NCBI RefSeq assembly: GCF_040054535.1
Contig: NC_090783.1
Span: 6,716,001 to 6,780,000, forward strand
From: Antennarius striatus
Taxonomy: Eukaryota; Chordata; Actinopteri; Lophiiformes; Antennariidae
Direction: 5' to 3'
Length of the DNA stretch: 64,000 nucleotides
Part shown: piece after piece, positions 35,900 to 47,088 of the stretch
Layout of the letters: every line of letters starts with the position of its first letter
Numbering within the stretch: the first letter of the stretch is position 1
Program-made: the position numbers and the translations under genes
Notes under the pieces: generated by a model
Seen by the model: the letters and a program-made list of their open reading frames with translations, nothing else
Databases searched by the model: none
Told to the model about the DNA's origin: nothing

Positions 35900-36540
35900 C
35901 AGGGTGAACATACCAAGTCACGCAGAAAGTATACAAACTCTGAACTTTCCAGCTGAGAACCTCAAGGAGCAGGATGGAGAAGAGGCAGGACAGCTCCTTC
36001 TTCTTCTTGTAAACAAAGGATAGTGAACTTTAAGATAGATGGTACATTACACGCTGTCCAATTAAAGGAGAGTAGATGAGAGTACATCAAAGGTCAGTCT
36101 GGCTTTGATACACAATTACTGCAATTCATCAAAGCCCCCCCACCCCAACCAACCGAAATACAGTCAATCAACTGGAATGTAGTGTAGTCTACCCAGTCTG
36201 TATGCTCAAAATACATGTTTCTAGAAGTTTATTTTATTTTATACAAATGAGACAATCATATTGCAGCATTCCAAAGCTTCGCTGGTTGATTAATACAATA
36301 CAATCACCACAATACAAATGCAACACAGAATTTCCAACTATAGAAAGCCATTTAACAAAAACAATTCTAATACAAAATCATTCTTAAACTATTAACTATG
36401 TTTTCCATAGAAATGGCTTCAACTCCATTTACTCATCTGACTTCATGGAGGGACAAATTGAATAGAATATTATGTCGTCAGTACATGACTTAAGAAAGTT
36501 CCTACATTTTTAAGGTCTAACTTAAATTTCAGACCAATGA
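35900..36540 (+). repeat. Tandem duplication, copy 1 (~0.7 kb unit)
   Basis: Aligns with 36590-37240 at an offset of 691-700 bases. Shared landmarks include 'gaacatacca', 'ccagctgagaacctc', 'gtttctagaagt', 'atacaaatgagaca', 'gcattccaaagc' and 'tttccaactatagaaagcc'. The best-conserved part is 36310-36430 against 37010-37130. Its left edge contains a decayed fragment of the SINE-like repeat. No coding content. Confidence 0.85.
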
Positions 36541-37240
36541 GTGCACAACCAATTACTCCAGAAGACAAAACAAAAACACTCATGACCACACGGAGAGAAC
36601 ATACCAACTCCACGCTGAAAGTATCCAACCCCTGGACCTTCCAGCTGAGAACCTCCAGGAGCAGGAAAAAGAAGAGGCTCCTTCTTCTTTTTCTTGTACA
36701 CGAATAACAGTAAACTGTACGACAGATTGTACAATATGTACAATCAAAGGAGAGTAAATCAACGGTCAGTCAGGCTTTGATATACAATCTACTGTAATGT
36801 ATCAAAAACCCCACCCCACCGAAATACAGTAAATCATCTGAAAGTAAGTGTAACCTGTCTGGTCTAGGTCAAAAGAATATTTCTCCAAGGTCCAGTGGCA
36901 TCTGATGTTTCTAGAAGTGTCTATTATTTTATACAAATGAGACAGCCAATCAAGTCGCATTAAGCAGCATTCCAAAGCATGGCTGGTTGATGAACACAAT
37001 CCCCACCGTACAAATGCAACACAGAATTTCCAACTATAGAAAGCCGTTTAACTAAAACAATTCTAATACAAAATCATTCTTAAACTATTAACTATGTTTT
37101 CAATAGAAATGGCTTCAACTCCATTTCAATGGAAAACACAGATTCTGCAAATCATGTATTGATTTAAAGAAGGCTCCTTTATTACTAGGTCACTTAGGTT
37201 TTTTTTTTATTTTTAACTAATGTACTATTGAACTAGATAA
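36541..37240 (+). repeat. Tandem duplication, copy 2
   Basis: Second unit of the ~0.7 kb tandem duplication. It begins with 'gtgcacaaccaattactccagaagac' (36541), which recurs at 37241 as 'gcgcacaacc...', so the start of a third unit is present, running to about 37285. Copy 2 has an additional ~30 bases near 36870-36900 absent from copy 1. Confidence 0.85.
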
Positions 37241-37296
37241 GCGCACAACCAATTACTCCAGAAGACATAACAAAAACACCGAAACCACTGTAATCT

Positions 37297-37302
37297 TTTA
37301 TT
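37297..37302 (-). terminator. Probable ndufb6 poly(A) signal
   Basis: AATAAA on the minus strand 57 bases beyond the ndufb6 stop codon; a very short 3' UTR. It lies just past the third, partial unit of the tandem duplication. Confidence 0.6.
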
Positions 37303-37358
37303 GGAATATACACAGTTTTTACAACAGAAATTCAAGCAGTTAATGAAATACGTCAATT

Positions 37359-39381
37359 TCAGTGATGATCATGAGATTCAGGAAGATCTGGAACAACTTC
37401 GCCCGTCTCCATAATGACGTCACCCTAAACACAAAAACAGGGAAAAAAACAATTACAAATAATATTTTCCTCAATTACTACATGTGACAGCAAGTCGTGT
37501 AGACTATTGTTTAATATTAAGACTTACAGGGAACAATCTGGGTTTCAATCCCACAATGCCGTATGGCCTTTCCTGTAGAGTAAAATGACATTGTTGTTTA
37601 GTATGTCTACTAATCCATACATTTTCAGATAACTGAACTAGTCATTTATAAACAGTATTGAAGCTAACAACAGCAAGGATCCAATAAAGTAAGGCACGTT
37701 TCTAATGGAAATGCTTAAGAATTAGACAATAGAAGGCTGCATATTTGTGGTTTCAAAGTGTCCTTTGGCTTTTTTTGTGATTAATAATGATAAATATATA
37801 AGGTTATTGAGAAATGATAGATAGATAGATAGATAGATACTTTATTAATCCCGGAGGAAATTGCATATATCCACTGCTCAGGCATTACTTAACAAATAAT
37901 ACTGGATAAACACCAGGAGAAAAGGAAACACTGACATCACAGGACATACCACAAGACATACATTACACTAACAGACAGGCACATGCAGCACTAACAGGAC
38001 TTATATACTAAACTATAACTAAAAATATAAACAGTATAAAATTTAAAATATTACAGTATTAAAATATAAACAGTATAAAATAAAATCTAAACAGTATAAA
38101 ATTGAATTAAAATATAAAAACAGTATAAAAAATAAATAAATAAATTATATATATATATATATATACAACAGTATAAAATTAAATTTGAATTAAATCAAGC
38201 AGAGGTGGTCCCACAGATGGTCTCTCGTGCCGCCTCAGGGTCCGCACGTGGAGGGATGTAGACGGCCATGACGATGACGTGTGAGAATTCACGCGCCAGG
38301 TAGTAGGGTCTGATGCTAACAGCTGTTAGCTCCAGGTCGCGGTTACACAGTGTTGATTTCACCAATGTAATGTAACACATTTGTACAAATGTGTTACACA
38401 AATGTAACACATTTAAACACTTGAATTCTAAAAGTAATGTACAGTATGTAGGTAAATTTGATATATTTGTATACATAAAATTCGGGTCACATCATAAGTA
38501 ACTCATTTACAACATGTGATTGACATATATTGTGTTTATTCATTCTGTTTCCTCATTAATGATTTTAAATATGACAAATAACATTTTGTGTTTACTTACA
38601 GACACATGGTATTTCACCCAGTAGTGTGTGATCCAAGCAGGTATCAAGAGTCCTGTTAATATGGTAACTCCTCTATTATATGCTTTGTAGGTCTGTATGG
38701 AGATACAAATTACAGACAGTTAAACATAATTAAAAGAGACATACATAATGAATGACAGTGTTTATGGACTGCTCCAAAGAAATGACAGAATACTTCAGCA
38801 TGTGCTGTACTTTGTTCTCTCAAACCAGGTAGTTAGAAAAGTATGAATGTACACAGGAACAGTCACAAAAAACATGAGTTATTTCCATAAATATTGAAAA
38901 TGAATTTAAAAAAACTGAAACAATAATGAACAGACGCATACATGCTGTAAAAAAAACAAGTAATTGTGTAGATGACATTTTCACAAATAAGTTAGGAAAA
39001 GATATTGAAAAAGATATTGAGGTCAATATTTCAGTGAATATGTAAACAGGTTCATTTATTGAAATAAAATAAATCACTGAGTTGTACTCTCACTTATAAT
39101 ATGGGTCTACAGATATCAAATGTTTTTAATAAAGGATTAATCTATCCTAAACTTCATTGAATTGAACTGTGATTCAGCAGACACACATTCACTCACTCAC
39201 ACCATGGGTATGTCCAGTGTAGATTGTAAATTGTATATTTCTGACTACGTATTATGTATATTTGTATGTACTTATCCTATTGTTGTGTATTTTATTTTTC
39301 CATGCTCTCTGAAATGCTGCTGCGACTGTGAAATTGTATCCACTGTGGGACAGACAGACAGATAGACAGATAGATAGACAG

Positions 39382-39450
<69 letters not shown>

Positions 39451-40424
39451 CTTTATTAATCCTGGAGGAAATTGTATATATCCACTGCTCAGGCATTACA
39501 TAACAAATAATACTGGATAAACACCAGGAGAAAAGGAAACACTGACATCACAGGACATACCACAAGACATACACTACACTAACAGACACATGCAGCACTA
39601 ACAGGACTTATATACTAAACTATAACTAAAATATAAACAGTATAAAATTAAAATATAAACAGTATAAAATTGAAAAAAATATTACAGTATTAAAATATAA
39701 ACAGTATAAAATTAAATTAAAATTAAATTAAATCCATAAAGGATTACTGTATCTTATCTTTTATCTTATTCATTTCTTCAGAAACAAAATCACGATGACT
39801 AACTACAATGCATTAGAATGGTTTACTGTATTCAGTAAATCACGAAATGATTCAAAACTAAATGCAGATCTATCGCAGAGGATTAATGACCATGAATGCT
39901 GTATGCTTCCAAATCAATCAATCAAATCAATCAATCATTTATCTATCGAAACAAAACCTGCAGATGCGTGATATCGCTGTTCATTCTTGTACGAGAACAT
40001 TTCAATCAATAAAGCCTGCATGCTTTGCAGTCTGATCCACACAAATATGTCTGTGAACAGGTCTCAAGAGGCTGAAGGCAGGCGATCACAAAGCTAAATT
40101 GCTGCTCTGAATGTAGACAAACTATTCAGTACAACTGATTTCCTCTAAACCTAATCTTACAGTGCAACTGGTTCGCTGAAATCTCCAGTGTATTCATTTG
40201 TTGTCGGCTGTTTTGCTAGCTACCGTGGTGTGTGTGTTAGCACTCACGTATAGCCTCCACAGGGTCTTGGGCTCCAGGAAGCGAGTCCAGAACCGTTCGA
40301 TGCGGCCTGCTTTGTCTTGTATGACGGGCTCTCTCGGGCTGAGCTCCTGGTCCTTCAGCCACTGCCTCCGTAGCTTTGTCAGCTGGTCCAAACGGAGCTT
40401 TTCGTCTGGTGTGTACCCAGACAT
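37359..40424 (-). CDS. ndufb6: NADH:ubiquinone oxidoreductase subunit B6 (complex I B17)
   Basis: Accessory subunit of the membrane arm of mitochondrial complex I in the inner membrane. Four coding exons on the minus strand: 40248-40424, 38600-38692, 37528-37572, 37359-37424; all phase 0 with GT-AG borders, total 126 aa against 128 in human. The N-terminus [15 protein letters not shown] and [16 protein letters not shown] are near-identical to the mammalian protein. Residues ~68-86 ([17 protein letters not shown]) form the single membrane span; KYHVSERPYGIV follows, and the tail ends in His-rich ESHDHH. The ATG at 40424 is the first in frame and matches the family start. No cleavable presequence, as expected. 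Intron 1 holds a retroposon copy at 39350-39740 and intron 2 another at 37817-38350. The gene is head-to-head with the prelid1 paralogue, about 1.3 kb between likely starts. Confidence 0.97.
37817..38350 (-). mobile_element. Internally deleted non-LTR retrotransposon in ndufb6 intron 2
   Basis: On the minus strand, 38344-38198 encodes about 49 residues like a LINE apurinic endonuclease ([17 protein letters not shown], then [14 protein letters not shown]). It passes straight into a short A-rich body and then a 3' tail ending in GGGATTAATAAAGTATC and a (TATC)n run at 37817-37840. Reverse transcriptase is absent, so the copy is internally deleted or chimeric. The distal part (37838-38130) is almost identical to 39450-39735. 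Confidence 0.75.
38371..38398. repeat. 28-bp perfect palindrome
   Basis: Each 14-base arm reads TGTAACACATTTGT outward from the centre at 38384/38385. A further direct half-copy (AATGTAACACATTT) follows at 38400-38413. It lies 27 bases beyond the endonuclease fragment. Confidence 0.9.
39350..39740 (-). mobile_element. Retroposon 3'-end copy with (TATC)n tail in ndufb6 intron 1
   Basis: The (GATA)n run 39350-39450, then 'ctttattaatcctggaggaaattg' and ~280 bases nearly identical to the copy in intron 2. No endonuclease part here, so this is a shorter, 5'-truncated copy in the same orientation. Confidence 0.75.
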
Positions 40425-40914
40425 GTCTTATTTCTGCAGTTAACCTAGAGAAACCTGCAATGACACCATGGAGGACAATTCCCCTTGACGGCAACTATGT
40501 TAGCGAAGAGGAAAACAAGTGAAATTATGGTTGGCCTACTTGCGGTGCGACCTCTAGTGGACTGGAGGAACGCGTCCTCCCTCTACCTTCAGCGAGACAG
40601 CTATCATTCGCGTCTTTTTCTTGGTCACATTCTGAATTCAATCTTTTTATACGGAATATTTCATTGCTAACTGGACTAACTGCTTTTTTTTGGCGTGCTG
40701 CGTAATTCACAGTGATTTAGTGATGGGTAATGATAATGAAAAATGTGTATGATTTCAATATACTGATATTAAAATGCTAAAAGTTTTTTATTACAACATA
40801 TTTTTCGTGTCATAACAAATAATTTTCATGAAAATAGCGGGATAAAATTTTAGGTTATAGCAAGTAACTTTACGTTATGACAATCTATTTATGTTTTTAT
40901 TACGCTTTTGAAGT

Positions 40915-41065
40915 TATAATTTTATTTTTTAAACATATTTATAAATTATAATATTTAGAGTTATTTATAATAGTATATATTATTTATAATAATATGTATA
41001 ATATTTATGAACATAATATTATAATATTTATAATATTAAAGTATAATATTTATAATTCTTTTTTT
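40915..41065. repeat. AT-rich degenerate repeat block
   Basis: Dominated by irregular repeats of ATAATATTTATAAT-type words. No G+C-containing stretch longer than a few bases. It could be a matrix-attachment-like or simply low-complexity region. Confidence 0.7.
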
Positions 41066-41182
41066 TTAATTGTAAGACTTAATTTAGAACGTCACGTGTT
41101 TTAATGTTAGAACCCGACACGCTTCACAGTGACGAGATGCATTTAAAACATTGCATCAGTTGATGTTCATTCCTTCATTTAT

Positions 41183-41194
41183 CCACTAGATGGC
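41183..41194 (+). promoter_or_regulatory. CTCF-like core motif
   Basis: CCACTAGATGGC on the plus strand, the same 12-mer as at 7754 but opposite orientation. With the weaker minus-strand match at 40549-40560 it forms a divergent pair between ndufb6 and prelid1. Confidence 0.35.
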
Positions 41195-42494
41195 AAAAAA
41201 AATATACATTGTACTGTACATGGATGCAAGGCACCATTTTCATGAGCAATGTGCAACGAAGGAAGCATCATTGAATTTACCAAGCCAGTAAACTGGACTT
41301 CGTTTGTACGCTGTTTTAAACCTAATTTTTATGACACCATTTATTTTAGACCTTATATGAGGAGTGAAGGTACTTTTAATCCGTCCTATTTCTTGTAGAT
41401 GGAATGACCGCAATCATTTCATCTACATCCGTTTATCTGCCTTGCGGAACACGAGTAATGTTAATCCAGCTGGTAATGAATAAAATTGTGTGGAATCTGC
41501 CTTTAATGGAGACATCAGAAGCGTTATTCCACTCCGGTCCCAAGGGGGGCGGCATTGTGCCTTCGAATTTGGTTTGTAGAGCCGACATCACAGGAAGTAG
41601 CAGTGATGCTCTGCTGGTGCTTCGACCCTGTAGCCTCATGTAGGATTATGGATGAGATTAGCTAATGTAGTCATTTTGTAGGCTACATACACAAGAACGA
41701 GTCTTCCGTTCGGTTTTGTGTTATTTTATTAGTTCACCGGCAGTCACTGGAGGTAAGACTATCCGTGGATCGTGGTGACAAAAAGACCTTTTCAACCATT
41801 CGCTTCTTCATTCGCACTGGGAAACATCAGCTGTCAAATCCTCTGCAGTGTTTTCTGTTAAACAGTTTTATGTATAATCAGGTTTGAGCTCCTGAATAGT
41901 AGTAAGCAGCGTTTTAGTCACATTTCAATATTATTTTATCATTACATCCCAAACACGTATTAGTTAGTTTTTTCATTTTGAGAATCTGTCTAGTAATTTT
42001 ACTGTTAGCTACCCAAGTTGATTTCATCACATTGTGATAAAAATCCACCGAGTTATGAATTTGTTTTCCCATGTTAGTAAGAAGAAAGTTTTGTTTTTTG
42101 TTGTTGGATTTTACTGAAGTAAATGTAATCTACGGCAGATGATGGTAAATAATCAAGGAAAAGCAAATATCCTTTTGAAATCCATTTCTGCCATAAAGCG
42201 TCCCTGCTCATTGATATACAACACTGAAGACAAACGTGCCTAATATATCAAGAGCTGTCTATAAAAATAGGTAGCACTGTGTTATTAATGGTGAGGCAAA
42301 ACCCATAAGTTATTAAACAAAGGTTACATTGGTTTGAGCGTAAACACACATGATCAACTCTGTTTCTTTTCCTTTGCAGGACTGTGCGAGACTTTGGATG
42401 GAGTTAGCATCCAAGCTTCCATTGTCTTGTGTAATCACATCCAGGGATCTTACAGTTTGGGATTCAGGCCTACCTTCGCATTTGAGAGATAAAA

Positions 42495-45400
42495 ATGGTC
42501 AAGTATTACTGTAATAACATTGATATCAGAAGTGTGTGGGACCACGTTGTTTCTGCTTTTTGGCAGAAGTACCCCAATCCATACAGGTATTTTTACAATT
42601 AATATTGAAATGTAATCTTCACTGTCAGCCCTAACATTTTCTAGTTTATAGTGGTTTAGTGCATGAAATTAGCACAAGGATCTAGAATCACACACGATCC
42701 ACTTTTTGAATGTATGACTGACTGTATGAATAATGCACAAAATGTTGCACCGTGGAGGCAGTACAGTGGGGAAGTGGGTAGAGCTATTGCTTCACAGCAA
42801 GAAGGTTCTGGGTTTGATTGTCTGCGCTGGTTCACTCCAGGCTCTGCAGCTTCCTCCCACCTACAGAAATATTCAGTTTTTGTGAATTGATCACTCCAAA
42901 TTGTTCCTCGGTGTGTGTGTGTGTGTGTGTGTGTCTTCCATCATTTACATTGGCAGAGGGAATACTTTTAATTTCATGTATTAACTGGAGGGATGTTGAA
43001 ACTGCACCTGATCAATGTTTTATTATCGTGATTATCGTGATTCTATATCATTAACCAGTAATTTTTTATCCGACATGACTGTGTTTCTACATCATCCAGC
43101 ACCCATGTTCTCACAGAGGATGTTGTGTATCGGGAGGTGACACCGGACCACCGTCTCCTCTCAAGGCGCCTACTAATGAAGACCAATCGTCTTCCTCGCT
43201 GGGCAGAGCGGTTCTTTCCCTCTGGCATGTCTCGCTCTGTGTACATCATCGAGGACTCCATCGTGGACCCAGTCAACAGGAGCCTGACGACCTATACCTG
43301 GAACCTCAACTATGCTACTCTGATGGTGAGGCTGCTCCTTTGTAGTTTGTTGCTTTTAGAAGTAAAAATTTTCCTTTTTGGATTTGCAGATGAAGACCTC
43401 AATGAGCTGCTGAACTTAGCGGCTGAAGAGACAAAAATATTTCCTCTGGAATGATGTTGATAAATAGAAATGAGTGAATGTTTTATTTTTCGTTCCTTGG
43501 TTTGTCAAACAGCATGACTCAGAATGAATGATAAGTTGGTAAGTTGATAAGCTGTTTGACAACTGTTTTTTTCACACGTTTGGTAAGCTGGAATGATATG
43601 TTACAGCTTCCACTTCCCTAAAATGAGCTAAAAACAAGTTATAGTTATAGTAGTTTTGAATTGTGAAGTTATGCCTCAAAAATGTTGTTTTTGCCGATCT
43701 CCAAAAATAACGTCAGTTTTGATTCACTAGGGTTGCACTTTCTCTCAGCTTGATCCTGGGGCATTTGGCAGAGTTTTAAAGGCTAACGCTGTGCCTTGCC
43801 TGCTCTGCGTGGTCACATGTTTTAGTAGCTGTAGTTGTCTATAAAGGAGGAGGACGATTTAGTTCAGCCCGTCTGGACTTCAAAGGAGAAAAGCTTTTGA
43901 ACAGAACTGAGATGTAATAATCTCACAGGGAAGGAGGACCTTGAATATTATTCGAAAAATATGGAGGCGTGCTATTTTCACTCTCTTACTGCTGTAAATC
44001 TCATTCTGATGCTAATGATGGCATTATGCTAATTATGCTATTAATCAGTTATAATTCAAAACAGAAACAGAAAGTAAGGTAACTAATGGTTCAAAGCTTT
44101 GATGTAGTCTCAAGCAAACTTTTAGTTTTGAGCCTCCTATGTCTTTATATTATATACTGTAAATATATTGTAAGATGACAGCAGTGGATTTCTTTCAGAT
44201 TTGAAATAGATTTCATTTGGGAATCCTTTTAAATCTTATCATTATTTTTGTCCACATCAAGTTTTAAAATACCATATGTTTTCACTATCCTGTCAGGTTT
44301 TCCTCCTGAACTGCTTGACAAATTAAAATCGCTCTGCAACCTCATGTGTCTTTTGTCTCTCCAACGGTAGTCTGTCGAGGAGCGATGCATTTTTCAAGAC
44401 TCAGTGGAGCAGCCATCCACCACCCATCTAAAACGGGAAGCTTGGATATCATCAAGTATTTATGGCTTCTCCAGACCCATTCAGGTACTTGTATCCTTGG
44501 TGCAAGAAGTAATTAATTACCCATGCTTACATAACTATGTTGGACTGTCCTAGAGCAGACTGCACAATATGTTTTACAATAGAATGCATTCTCATTCTCA
44601 CCATCTTTTTTTCTGCTGTAGAAAGAAAGTTCTCTTCAGTCATAGGTCAGAATAGGTTTTTTTCTAATATATATATTTAAAGGTGAATTTCACACCTTTG
44701 ATTTTATAACTTAGTTATATTTTCAAAGCCTCAAGTTAATCTGAGCAGCAGAGGCATGGGAGCCTGTGTGTGAATGCCAAAATAAAGAAGTTGGAGATAG
44801 AAGTGAAAACGTACCAAAATTTGTCAACTTAGAATTGTTATTTTTAGAAGTGGAAGATGCCATGCTTGCTTTAATTTCCCCAGAGAACAGGCAAGAGAGG
44901 GATGTTAGCTAAGCACTGTTTTTTCTTGCAGTCTTCTCCATGAAAAGCCATTTCCTGTTCTGTGTTTTCCCAGGAGTTTGGATTGGCCCGTTTCAAGACC
45001 AACCAGGTGAAAGCCATGAAAGGGCTGGAATTCGCACTGTCCAACTTACAGGGTACGTCCGTGTCGCTTGTGAATACGAGAGATCTGCAAGGGAAAGAGA
45101 AAATGAGAAACAGACTATTTTTATCTCTTGCCATTTCTGGAAATAAGAACATGCAAACTAAGTTTAACTTTCTCCCCTTCACATTGGACCGGGACGCATG
45201 TACAATATTTATTTTTGCTTAATTAGAGTTGAAGCATTTTCCATGCTGTGTGATACATGAAGCAGCTCTGATGTATTTTGATGAATCTGGTGAAAGTAAA
45301 CACTGAACTGGTTCATCCAGGACGTTCAAATTCTTTCATGCCTCCACCATAAGGCCATGAAAAGCAGGCATGTGCAACAGGTTGGATGTTCTGTCCACAC

Positions 45401-46713
45401 CTCTTCCAAAACTCAAGCACAAACTTCAATGAATTTACACACATTCCTTAGTTGCAGCCTGCAAAGTGTTTTTCTTTTTGCTTATTTTATAAAACTAGTA
45501 ATGAACCTCTTTATCAAATTGAATAAATAATTTTTTGGACTCTTTAATGTCTGAAAAACTGATTAAGGAAGACTAGCTAGGACACATAAAATGAAAGATG
45601 TGAATGTCTGGCTGATTATGTGAAGTTAACAGATAACTGATGACACTAATCCCATCAGAGACTGAAAAATGCCATTTTTTCAGTCATCTCTTAAATGATG
45701 TGCTTTTTATTAAAGGAAATAAGATAAAAAAATCAATTAAACTTTAGTTTTGAAAGGTACCTTTGTAATCATCGTAGAGCAATCAAATCAGAAAGGCGGT
45801 GCCTCGTCTGGCAGCCGGCCCTGATCGCTGAGGATTTGTGCTGTGTGTTGTGCTGATGCAGCGTACTCTTCTGAAAGGACATTCTCCCAGTGTTGTGATT
45901 CTGTCCCATTGCCCTTTTGTTGATGGCGCTGCAGGGATTGGCATCAGGCTGAGCGTTGGGGTAAGTATGACAGCAGTGGGGCATCCATCTGCCATCCCAG
46001 GCCTCATCCAGGGTTGTCACATGATGCCCTGTATGAGTCTCAGACAGTATGCTGTGTAGCAGAGATAGTGGCTGTTGTCATTTTGTGTGCTATGACAAAC
46101 AGTCTATCTTAAAGAGACTCAGCAGAAACCTTGAGAAAAAGGCTGAGAAGTTCTAGCAGACGGTGTAGAAGTAGATTGTGTTCCGTTAGTGACCCTGATG
46201 CTGTTTTTTTAATTTATAATCTAGCTGATTTATATTTCAGAAGGCCATCATTTACACATAACTGACAGTTACTGTATGTCTGTAAACATCAGAATCATAA
46301 AAGCAGCCAATTCCAATCAACATGAAAGACATTTGAGTGCACTTTTCAGTCAAGTGTCACACAATCCTCTGCCCTCTTGTTCCTGTTTGCCGATATGACA
46401 GAGGGTTTCTATGAAGGACAACATGCCCTGACCCTTTTGTCTCTGTCACTGTTTATTGAAACCGTCCTGTCATGTCAGGATTATGAACGAGACACTTTTC
46501 CACGTTCAGGGAGTCTTCTCAGATCGGCCCAATGCCAGTTTGAAAGACATTCATGAAAAGAGGTCTTTATTTACTTCCCATCCTCATCCTGTCCTCTCCG
46601 TCTCGCTCACAGGAGAGAGTCCCCAGCGGCTGCTCAGGGACACAGTGAAGGACGCTGCTAAGACCCTGGCTTCAGCCGCCACCATCCCCCAGAAGCCCCA
46701 GCAGTTTGTCTGA
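42495..46713 (+). CDS. prelid1: PRELI domain protein 1 paralogue (mitochondrial lipid transfer)
   Basis: PRELID1 with TRIAP1 carries phosphatidic acid across the mitochondrial intermembrane space for cardiolipin synthesis and protects from apoptosis. Five coding exons: 42495-42586, 43100-43325, 44371-44484, 44974-45052, 46613-46713, with agreeing phases (2, 0, 0, 1) and GT-AG borders; total 203 aa against 219 in human. Signature stretches: FWQKYPNPYSTHVLTEDV, RRLLMKTNRLPRWAERFFP, IIEDSIVDP, TWNLNYATLMSVEERC, REAWISSSIYGFSRPIQEF and GLARFKTNQVKAMKGLEF. The PRELI/MSF1 domain occupies residues ~1-172. The C-terminal LEA-like helix of human PRELID1 is reduced to about 30 residues here (TVKDAAKTLASAA...QQFV). 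A probable non-coding first exon ends at 41752 and the second exon starts 114 bases before the ATG. Divergence from human suggests it may be one of two teleost copies (prelid1a or b); which one I cannot tell. Confidence 0.94.
42753..42935 (+). repeat. SINE-like fish repeat in prelid1 intron
   Basis: Head 'ggcagtacagtggggaagtggg', 'ttcacagcaagaaggttctgggtttgat', body 'cttcctcccacctac' and end '(GT)n' at 42911-42933. Same family as 2818-3016. It lies in the intron between the first two coding exons. Confidence 0.75.
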
Positions 46714-47082
46714 TGGTGTGCCCCGGGAGAAGAAGCGTATGGGGAAACATGACGTCAGCCTAATGCCTTTCCTAAATCCAGACTGAACCGAAAGTCTCCA
46801 AGACGTTTCTGGTCACTGTTTATTCTGTCAACATTGCAACCGAGTTCTCTCCTCCACGTCTACCTTTATCTATTTTTTCATGTCCTGTTTCTTTTCAACC
46901 TCAGGTCTCAGATTGTGTGTACAGCGTGAAACAGATAGCCTTTGTGAAACCTTTCAGACTGTGATCGGCTGCATGCTCGAATGCTGTACATCAAACACAA
47001 ATGCATTGTTTTTGTCTTTTTCATTTATTCAATGTTACTGTTTCAATATGAGTAAGCTATCGTTCCTGCAGAGTCATTAAAT

Positions 47083-47088
47083 AATAAA
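47083..47088 (+). terminator. Probable prelid1 poly(A) signal
   Basis: AATAAA 370 bases after the stop codon, within 'ttaaataataaaattt'. It is the first clear signal downstream of the gene. Confidence 0.55.

Larger units (their letters stand above)
40425..41752. promoter_or_regulatory. Head-to-head intergenic region between ndufb6 and prelid1
   Basis: Separates the two divergent genes. It contains an AT-rich low-complexity block (40915-41065), two CTCF-like motifs (40549-40560 minus, one mismatch; 41183-41194 plus, full match) and the likely first exon of prelid1 ending at a GAG|GTAAGA donor (41752). Bidirectional promoter activity is possible but the gap is longer than typical shared promoters. 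Confidence 0.4.

Noticed and set aside
38195-38476. 93-codon minus-strand frame as a possible gene
   Set aside because: Its C-terminal half is a LINE endonuclease fragment; the N-terminal half is chance sequence through the palindrome.
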